A stretch of DNA of 64,000 bases from Beta vulgaris subsp. vulgaris (taxonomy: Eukaryota > Streptophyta > Magnoliopsida > Caryophyllales > Amaranthaceae). The position numbers and the translations under genes are program-made. This document shows, in pieces, positions 57,405 to 64,000 of this stretch. Position 1 is the stretch's first letter. Every line of letters begins with the position of its first letter. The DNA is taken from assembly GCF_026745355.1 (NCBI RefSeq), contig NC_079203.1, positions 44,744,081 through 44,808,080 on the forward strand. The letters run 5' to 3'. The notes beneath the pieces were generated by a model. That model made no database searches, had not been told where the DNA came from, and worked only from the letters and a program-made list of their open reading frames with translations.

Positions 57405-58960
57405 TCATTCTAAATTACAAAATCCAAAATCTTCAGGAGATGTGCAGGAAGGAATTGTCAATTGATGACAGATAGGATCATATTTGACCTCATAATCCAA
57501 AATAGCTTTTCCTTCATTGTTTAGTGCCAGAGCTTCGTTGTATGATCCCAAATATAATCCTCTAGGTGGCCCGTCAAGGGTTTCTAGCACCTGTATGTGA
57601 CCTTTATCAGAGTCAATAGAAAACACTTGGAGCCATTACTTACTTTCCCAGTTATGGCAATAACGACTTGTTAATATCATATAAAAACTGTCCTTCCTGA
57701 AGTATAACGCCTTAGGAACTGGGTATCCAGCTGGATTACAAACCTGAAAGATTCAGTCTAAGAATCCTCATTGCCATATTGTTTCATCAACCATAAGGCA
57801 AACCCACAATCGTCATCTGACATTACTATTAGAGCAAGCATATCGCAGCAAGTTGTGATCATCAATCTACTCAACTGAGTATTAGAGCCCTCAAAACAAG
57901 CCGGCAACTTCATTTTCACCAAAGAACTCATCTCGTACATTGAAGGTCACAATAATTTTCCGAACTTTCTCCAAACAACTCCCATCTTCCTTAGGTTGGA
58001 TAACGGATCCCGGCCAATGCACATACCCATTCAAATAACATTGCGAATAAGTGTTTCGATCAACAGATAAACTAAAACATAGAGAACATAGTATATAGGA
58101 CGAGATTAAGGATAGGAGTTAGCTCAAGTGGGTAGAGCACTCCCCCTTGGCTCCTGAGGTCAGGGGTTCGATCCTTACCCCCATCATTATGTTGGGGTAT
58201 TTCCTTAGCATGCCTTACCAGCCAATGTATTGGTGTTTCCTACAGGCTAGTAGCCTTGTAGGGGTTAGCCTTTGGGCTGACTTAATTTCCTAATTAAAAA
58301 AAAAAAAAAAGTATATAGGACGAGAAGCAATGATGCTTCAACACAGTCCAGAACTAACCGTGCATATCTCAACAAGCGGAGGAAGCTGATTTGGCTCCCG
58401 ATCATTATCAAGGTAAACTAGACGAATCACCTCGTAGTCACTATTCAGCTCATCAAACCCAAATCCAACACACATGTCATATAGGCCACACGCAAAGAAT
58501 GTCAAATTAGGACAAAGGGACTTCAATTGCTTTTCTTATACTAGGGTTCCATAGATATATGACATTGGTGTATGTATTAATGTCATTAGACAAACAAACA
58601 ACCCCATTACAAGAACCCACAATTTTGAAACAGTAACTAGCACAACCAAATTTAAAGGGTATTTCTTGAAAGATCAAATTACATTCAGAAATTCCATTAT
58701 CTGGGTGTAAAGCAAAATATTTCTTGGATTTGTTATCTCCATCTAAATAGTACCTATGCAATATAAAGGGGTTATCTTTAGATTTTTTGTTGTGGGAAGT
58801 CATAAATTGAGGGCTAGTGATGAAATTAAACAAGTTTTTGCTAGTGCAGCAACATATAACAAGGGTTTTGATGAGAAATTTGCAACAAGTAAGACGAAGA
58901 ACAACAACACAAGGGATATGAATTTGAAATGGTTAACTTATCTAGAAATTGAGTGAAACT
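57405..58960 (-). pseudogene. F-box protein pseudogene with FBA domain, SINE inside
   Basis: Minus strand. A degraded F-box region (about 58960-58800) reads FLIKTLVICCCTSKNLFNFI followed by SPQFMTSHN. Then the associated domain: GSCNGVVCLSND, YLWNPSIRKAIEVP, a frameshift, VGFGFDELNSDYEVIRLVYL, then the SINE, then RNTYSQCYLNGYVHWPGS, KIIVTFNVRDEFFGE, a +1 frameshift in the AAAA run (about 57930), MKLPACFEGSNTQLS, YFRKDSF, an in-frame TAA before WLQVFSID, and SYNEALALNNEGKAILDYEV. Family members are SCF ubiquitin-ligase adaptors, with the F-box binding SKP1 and the FBA domain the substrate. At least two frameshifts, one nonsense codon and the SINE make this copy non-functional. An intron near the SINE cannot be fully excluded. 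Confidence 0.82.
58106..58310 (+). mobile_element. tRNA-derived SINE (family 2) with perfect 15-bp TSD
   Basis: A box TAGCTCAAGTGGGTAGAG (about 58120), B box GGGTTCGATCC (about 58164), a 130-bp body rich in ggggttagcctttgggct-type words, and a poly-A tail (58296-58310). Exact flanking repeats GTATATAGGACGAGA (58091-58105, 58311-58325). It is unrelated in sequence to family 1 at 8726 and 42365. Inserted antisense in the F-box pseudogene. Confidence 0.93.
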
Positions 58961-59403
58961 TCAGTTTTATTCTCCTGCTGTCTCTCCCTTGCTCTTCTCC
59001 CTTTGTTGAATCTTTATCGCAAGTCTGAAGTTGTAGTCTGAAGCAAAGACTCAAATTCTTGAATGGAGTCTGAAGCTATAATCTTGTGTCATTGTGGAAT
59101 GAATCTTCGATGGCGTTTTGATTTCCAAAACCCGACAGAGACTCAATTTCTCTTGCGGGCAGTATTGCCACTGTACCATCTAAAGAAAAAGGAAAAAATA
59201 TTTTTAATAAGTTAACATTTGCACGTTTTTCTTCAAATAAGTCAACTTTTCGATTAAATATGAATAAGTTAATTTTATATCTGTTTTTGCTATGAATGAG
59301 TTAAATCACAATGTCATCATATTAAAATGTGATACGTATCATACTTTCAACGTCATTAATTCGTTTACAGCAGAAGTAGATACAAGGTTAACTTATTTTA
59401 AGA
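58961..59403. other. Upstream side of the F-box pseudogene
   Basis: CT-rich part at 58965-59010 could be the old leader of the minus-strand pseudogene. A short plus-strand frame at about 59063-59190 contains CHCGMNLRWRFDFQNP, only loosely like a GRF zinc finger. No confident gene. Confidence 0.35.
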
Positions 59404-59975
59404 CTAGCTTTCTAAGCACGTGATACGTGCGATGATAACTTTTTCATTGTGATGTTTCGTAATGTCGAGTAGTTAGTTTTATATGCACGCAATACATGCA
59501 GCGACAACTAATTATAATAGTTTAAGTTGACGGTTTTTTCAATCAAACATATGTTTTATTCAACTTATTAGAAGTTATTTTCAGCAAAAATAAGTTCAGA
59601 TCAGTTACTGATCTGACCTTATTATCCTCTATGTAATTGTGATCATTTCTTTACATGACTATAATGATGGTGTGGGAGTATATTGCTGATTTTTTATTTT
59701 GGCAATTTTTCCTTTTGATGGAAGATTTCGATATTCTTAAATGAATTTATTATCTTTGTTTTTTTAAACTTTTTTAGTCTTTCCTTTTTTTAATCTAAAA
59801 TTTCTAGTTATTCTACTTGTAGTTTTTAAAAATGGCAAATATTCTAATTGATTGATTACCTATTATTACTTTAAAAATGTAAATAAAATTGATGTAATTA
59901 AAAAAGTAAGGGTAATATAGACATTAATAGGAGGACATCATACTTCCTCCAATCCATTCACTTATATAATAGAGA
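59404..59975 (-). mobile_element. Non-autonomous Helitron (family 2, copy C)
   Basis: On the minus strand: 5' end TCTCTATTATATAAGTGAAT (host A at 59976), 3' hairpin GCACGTATCACGTGC eight bases before CTAG, host T at 59403. 572 bp. No RepHel coding sequence. Confidence 0.82.
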
Positions 59976-60721
59976 TAATCAAAAGATTGACTTATTATGA
60001 GAAGATCAACCAAAGGTTAACTTATTAAAAACAATTTTTCCAAAGAAAAATTGCAACAAGTCTCATTTGTTGGCAAATGAAACTGTGACATTTTTTTTTT
60101 GAAAATAAAAATAAAAATAAGATTTATATAGTGAGTTTGAAGAATAAGGTCCTTCTTTTGTACTTAGAGATCCTGAACTGAATTGAAAAAAGTTATCAAT
60201 AAAAGTTACCAAATCCCCCCTTATTTCTCTTTTTCTCTCTAAAATCCTAGTCTCCCTATCCCCTTTTCCCCTTTTATTAGGGGCCGTTCGTTATCGTTTT
60301 TTTTTTTCAGTTTTCAGTTATTTTTCAAAACTAAAAACCAAAAACAGGAAACCAGAAAAAGTAGTTTTAATTTTTTTAGTTGTCAGTTTTCAAAATCTGT
60401 TATGAGGTTTTTAGTCTCTGTTGTGGAAATCTTCTTCTCACTTTATGGGAGTCGTGAGTATGTTTTTTTTGTTTTGTTTTTAGGTATAAGAAATTATTCT
60501 CATTGGGATGTGATCAACATGGCTCGATCAATAGCTGCTTGATTCAGCACATACAAGGGGGTTGTCTTGTATTGTTCAATATGGTTCATAGTAGTTTTTT
60601 TCGAAGACGAATTTGATTTAACATTGTCTAATTGTATCTTGTTTTTCTTTAATATTTATTGTAGGTGTCGTTTGGCCTTCAATTAATTAAATTTATCTTT
60701 CAAAATAAAACTGAGCTGAAC
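59976..60721. other. Intergenic stretch with a possible small foldback MITE
   Basis: At about 60280-60420 the words gggccgttcgttatcg and ttttcagttttcag with inverted relatives suggest a MITE like the one near 36088, but the right end was not found. No gene. Confidence 0.35.

Positions 60722-60816
<95 letters not shown>
60722..60816. repeat. (AAT) microsatellite of about 95 bp
   Basis: Nearly pure AAT repeat directly abutting the left end of the foldback element at 60816. Confidence 0.97.
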
Positions 60817-60983
60817 GGCAAAATTGGCCTCAACACTTTGAACTGTAGCGCAGGTGTACCCAACACCACCAATTAAGACCTATAGCCAGAACACCACCAA
60901 GTATGGACTTGGGTGCAGTCCGTACCATAAATGAGGCCAGAGACCAGAATTACCATCAGCAACGGAAATTTCCTAATATTATA

Positions 60984-61233
60984 CTTCATTCGTTCCATAA
61001 TAAGTGAAACATAGGGATTGAGCACAAGATGTAATAAACATCATTTTCAAAAGCAAAAAGTCATAAAATACCCTTTTCATTATCAAAAGGAGGAGAGAGA
61101 AAAACAAACCACACAAGTTTGTGATGGTACTCTTGTCATTTTGTCACTTTCTTTTATCCATTTAAGATATGTTTAACTTATTTTGAAACGTTCTAAAATA
61201 GTAAATGTTTCACTTATTATGGAATGGAGGAAG
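60984..61233. mobile_element. Stowaway-type MITE nested in the foldback element
   Basis: Ends CTTCATTCGTTCCATAATAA and inverse TTATTATGGAATGGAGGAAG, flanked by TA (60982-60983, 61234-61235). 250 bp. Confidence 0.85.
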
Positions 61234-61395
61234 TATTATTATTTTTCCATTTCCCCCCAGGTCTCCAGCCCCATTTATTTTATTATATGACTTATTTTGA
61301 GGTGAGAATTCTGGTCTTCGGCCTCATTTATGGTATGAAGTGCACCAATGTCTGTGCTTGGTGGTATTCTAGGTATAAGTCATAGTTGATGGTGT

Positions 61396-61956
61396 TAGGT
61401 ATGGGCTGAAAGTACAGTGTACAGTTTGTATTACAGCCTAATCCGATCTGATCAAAACAAAATTTGGCTTTTGATTTTCCAACCCGAATCCAAACTGATT
61501 AGAGTTTGAATCCGATCCAATCCAATTTGAATTTTCATACTCTAGATTGGATTCAATCTGAAAATCCATTTTTTTTTTATAAAAAAAAACTCTAGTTTTT
61601 CGATTAAATAAATTAAGCACAATAGCAGCCTAAAAGATTTAGGAAATGAGTAATTAAGTGATGTTAGGATTTTAGGAGAAGGGTTGAAGTGATACGCCTA
61701 TTGGGCTATGGACTAAGCTTTTCTTAAAAAAACCAGTTTAGTACTTACCCCCAATCCAGATACATAATACAAGACATCTTATTATTCAGTTTTATTGAAT
61801 TTTTTTGGATCCAATTACCCACAATTCAATCCGATCCGAAAATCCATTTTTTTAGAAAATCTCAATCTGAATCCAATGCGAACACAGTATCCAATCCGAA
61901 TTACTAATTTGGATTGGATTGGATTTTGGATTCTATCCGAATAACTCTCACCCCTA
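61396..61956. mobile_element. hAT-like non-autonomous element with ATCCGAATCC words
   Basis: Left end TAGGTATGGGCTG, right end inverse of TAGGGGTGAGAG, with subterminal repeats such as AATCCGATCC and GGATTGGATT in opposite orientation, the same design as 12324-13019 and 24441-25159. The flanking 8-mers do not match (gatggtgt and gtgttggt), so the hAT assignment rests on the ends and architecture only. Confidence 0.5.
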
Positions 61957-62058
61957 GTGTTGGTGCACCTGCTAAGTTGAGACCAAATTTGACTAATAAT
62001 AATAAAAAATTATTATTAACATTAAAAAGCATAATTATTATTAATTAATTAATTAATA

Positions 62059-62317
62059 CTCCCTCTATTTTTTATCTTTATCACTTGGAATCTTGACACT
62101 ATTCATACTTATTAGAGTAAATGTTCTCATTTTTTCTTAATTTATAAGAAAAAAATAGTCATGTGGGGTCTTGTTTGATTCGTCTCGGTTACTTTAGTAA
62201 TTTATTAATATTCAATCGTGATAATGTTTGCTAATGTATAATAAAAGATATTTAAGTTTAAAGAATTTGCATTGGGAAACGCGCACAGGAAGTGAGAATG
62301 ATAAAAAACAGATGGAG
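62059..62317. mobile_element. Stowaway-type MITE
   Basis: Ends CTCCCTCTATTTTTTATCTT and inverse ATGATAAAAAACAGATGGAG, flanked by TA (62057-62058, 62318-62319). 259 bp. Its interior is shared with the Tourist-like element at 41974-42330. Confidence 0.85.
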
Positions 62318-62319
62318 TA

Positions 62320-63019
62320 ATGATAATGATTATAACAATAAGAAGTAAATAAATTATTAAAATTACTAATAATAATTATTATAAATATAGTAATAATGGT
62401 ATGAGAGTGAATTGACCGCCATGGTCGGGTTTGATCTAGGAGATGACCTCCTAGTGCAGTTGTGAAAAGAGAAAAATTATACTTTTTCCTTTCTGAAATA
62501 AATGAAACTATTCTCTCATAAACTTCTCACATAAAAGAGAGAATCATTTTATTAATGCTTCTTTAAGAATTAAGAATTATATTATTTGGGATTGAGTAAA
62601 GTATATATTATGTAATATGATATTTGATTTGAAGTTGTTGTGTTGTTGGCCATGACCCACAGGTCCAAGATCGTATAAAATATTATGTGCCGCTGTGATT
62701 AAATGCAAATTTGGGTTTATTGAGTAATGATTGAGATTTGTGAATGCTACGTGTGTTAGCTAGCAGCTCGAAAGCGCGAGATTGTTACACAAACCCTCTC
62801 TCATCTCTCAAGTCTATGGAGTCCAACTCAACTATGAGCCATGAAATTTTTTATTACCCTGTGAATGGCGAGAACCTCCGCATGATTTACTTTATATCTT
62901 TGTTACATACTCGTTCAATTTTTTTAAATATTTTTTGGGTTAATAGTGTAGTGGGTTTAGGCCTACTCACCACATAGAAAGGAGGGGATTTAATTGTCCT
63001 ATCATGATAGTCTAATTAA
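62320..63019. other. Intergenic stretch
   Basis: No gene recognised; the plus-strand open frame 62744-62977 lacks domains. Confidence 0.4.
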
Positions 63020-63188
63020 GGACTTGTTCTATTCACCTTATTTTTCAGTCTTTATTTGAAAATATAAGTTTAGATAAGTTTAATTTAATAAAAGTAAAAT
63101 CTAATACTCTTAGAAAACAAGGTTAGATAAGATCTAATAAAGACTAATAAAATATAATAAATTCTGATAAATTACATAGAACATGCCA
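63020..63188. mobile_element. Small Tourist-like MITE
   Basis: Ends GGACTTGTTCTATTCACC and inverse CATAGAACATGCCA, flanked by TAA on both sides (63017-63019, 63189-63191). 169 bp. End sequence related to the elements at 41974 and 45940. Confidence 0.7.
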
Positions 63189-63191
63189 TAA

Positions 63192-63734
63192 AAAGTGTTA
63201 TATCACCAGCTTCTTGTTGTTGGCAACAAGCCAACAACGACTGCACCAAGATATTACGCTAGCGAGTGGCAAAAGGAAAAAATTTCTATTATCTGTTCTT
63301 AACAGCAGAAACTCTATAGACTGTAGCATAAACTAAGTGACAACTAGGATACAATTTCTCCACCATTTTTGTTAATGTAATAGACGAATCCTGAAAATCG
63401 AGGGGATTTGTCAAACTAGCCTAGGTTTTTAGTCTATAGATAATACTATTGTTAATGTGATATGTACCCTAAAATGGATCAAGACACCCATCTTGTATAT
63501 GTAATATGTCCACTAACCATAAATATATTTTGTTATAACAAAAATGATAAAAAACAATGAGTTAGACCAGAATTCGAGTTACAATTTTCTAGTTTAGAAT
63601 TTGTGGGTGAGACACTTGAAAATATAAGGAAAAAATAAGGAGATTTTTACTTCCAAACACGTTATTTGTCGATTTGAATCTTAGACCTTAATTAATAAGG
63701 TAAACGTCTTATAATAATCATATATAAGACAAAA
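63192..63734. other. Intergenic stretch
   Basis: AT-rich; nothing recognised. The left border of the LINE (about 63735) is inferred from where the leader-like sequence starts. Confidence 0.4.
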
Positions 63735-64000
63735 AGTCTCTCTCTAGGCTGCTAGGGTTTGAGCGTGGGTCTTGGTTCTCCACTCTTTTTGCTCGATTCT
63801 TCGAGTAGTCTGATCCCTCTTGGGATTGTGACCAATAATCATGGCGGAAGATATTGTTTCTAGAATTTCGCACCTAAAAATTACGGCTGAAGAGGGTAAA
63901 GTAGTTGCCTTGGATGATGTTACTGAGGACGATTTGTCTGCGGAGATTATTTTAGCCCTAGTAGGGAAAGTGATGACTGTGAGAAATTATAATTTTGTAG
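63735..64000 (+). mobile_element. 5' part of an L1-type LINE, cut by the window end
   Basis: A leader of about 100 bp, starting near ctctctctaggctgctaggg, precedes ORF1. Unlike the four truncated LINE pieces elsewhere in the window, the 5' end is present here, so this may be a full-length copy. The rest lies beyond the window. Confidence 0.6.
63841..64000 (+). CDS. LINE ORF1 (DUF4283-type N-terminus), partial
   Basis: Starts MAEDIVSRISHLKITAEEG, then VVALDDVTEDDLSAEIILAL, VGKVMTVRNYNFV, and leaves the window. This is the typical beginning of the ORF1 protein of plant L1 elements: a short helix ending in LTxEE, an acidic stretch, and an LvGkvlT-type motif leading into the DUF4283 domain, which precedes a CCHC zinc knuckle in this family (beyond the window). 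The ATG lies in a good context after a stop-containing leader. It was not seen as a longer frame because the window ends. Confident about family; whether the full LINE is intact cannot be judged. Confidence 0.68.
   Translation, partial: MAEDIVSRISHLKITAEEGKVVALDDVTEDDLSAEIILALVGKVMTVRNYNFV

Larger units (their letters stand above)
60816..61994. mobile_element. Foldback element with two nested MITEs
   Basis: The left arm (60817-60955, for example ggcctcaac...taccataaatgaggcc) is repeated as its inverse at 61305-61395, continuing at 61957-61994 after an inserted hAT-like element. Shared words include CCATAAATGAGGCC and aacaccaccaa-type motifs. The centre contains a Stowaway-type element (60984-61233). 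No transposase and no target duplication; the left side is next to an AAT microsatellite and the right side starts with taataataat. Confidence 0.68.

Noticed and set aside
58113..58175. tRNA gene candidate
   Set aside because: Same reasoning: it is the head of a SINE with a poly-A tail and a 15-bp duplication.
59063..59190. GRF-type zinc finger frame
   Set aside because: CHCG followed by FQNP is only a partial match, with no second half of the motif and no further coding.
61396..61956. Perfect 8-bp hAT duplication for this element
   Set aside because: The flanks gatggtgt and gtgttggt do not match; the element is kept only as hAT-like.

Overview
This window is nuclear DNA of a flowering plant, almost certainly a eudicot. 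The evidence is spliced genes with GT-AG introns, plant-type gene families, and very dense transposon layering: Ty1/copia, L1-type LINEs, tRNA-derived SINEs, Stowaway, Tourist-like and hAT MITEs, and Helitrons. I cannot name the species. Three genes look intact. They are a gamma-tubulin complex component 3 gene (GCP3/SPC98, 2 exons, 864 codons, minus strand, 1925-4614), a single-exon Bet v 1-like/SRPBCC gene resembling lachrymatory-factor synthase (164 aa, plus strand, 10108-10602), and a 7-exon alpha/beta hydrolase of the monoacylglycerol lipase/caffeoylshikimate esterase type (406 aa, minus strand, 36891-41533). The exon joins of the two spliced genes preserve frame at every junction. Two gene relics are present: an ankyrin-repeat pseudogene (about 34789-35195) and an F-box/FBA pseudogene (about 57405-58960) that carries a SINE.

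Layout. 1-5 kb: GCP3 and its flank. 5-9.2 kb: 5'-truncated LINE, an LTR-like fragment, a SINE with target-site duplication (TSD) and a Stowaway element. 10-11 kb: the SRPBCC gene followed by an (AT)27 microsatellite. 12-18.2 kb: a hAT element, a Stowaway, a copia relic split by a hAT element, and a repeat-rich foldback element with a long palindrome. 18.9-24.2 kb: a complete but dead copia element on the minus strand with TA..CA LTR ends. 24.4-29.3 kb: hAT, Helitron-like and Stowaway elements, a LINE nested inside a TIR foldback element, and a tandem duplication. 29.4-34.6 kb: a young copia insertion with three LTR segments, bounded by one TSD. 34.8-41.5 kb: the ankyrin pseudogene, a Stowaway and the lipase gene. 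42-46.2 kb: Tourist-like MITEs, a SINE, and a TIR element with an internal GC-rich hairpin. 46.8-49.7 kb: an LTR element that encodes only Gag and protease. 50-54.2 kb: a LINE relic, Helitrons, and a DNA element carrying two Helitron copies and a LINE end. 57-63.2 kb: the F-box pseudogene with its SINE, a Helitron, a foldback element holding two MITEs, and further MITEs. 63.7 kb to the end: the first part of an L1-type LINE whose ORF1 runs off the window.

The three intact genes are unrelated housekeeping or metabolic genes and do not form an operon or cluster. I see no rRNA gene, bona fide tRNA gene or CRISPR array, and no clear sign of a new biological system. What stands out is transposon architecture: a three-LTR element, non-canonical LTR ends backed by TSDs, a Gag/protease-only element with intact gag, a tRNA-like module inside a Helitron family, and sequence shared between MITE superfamilies.
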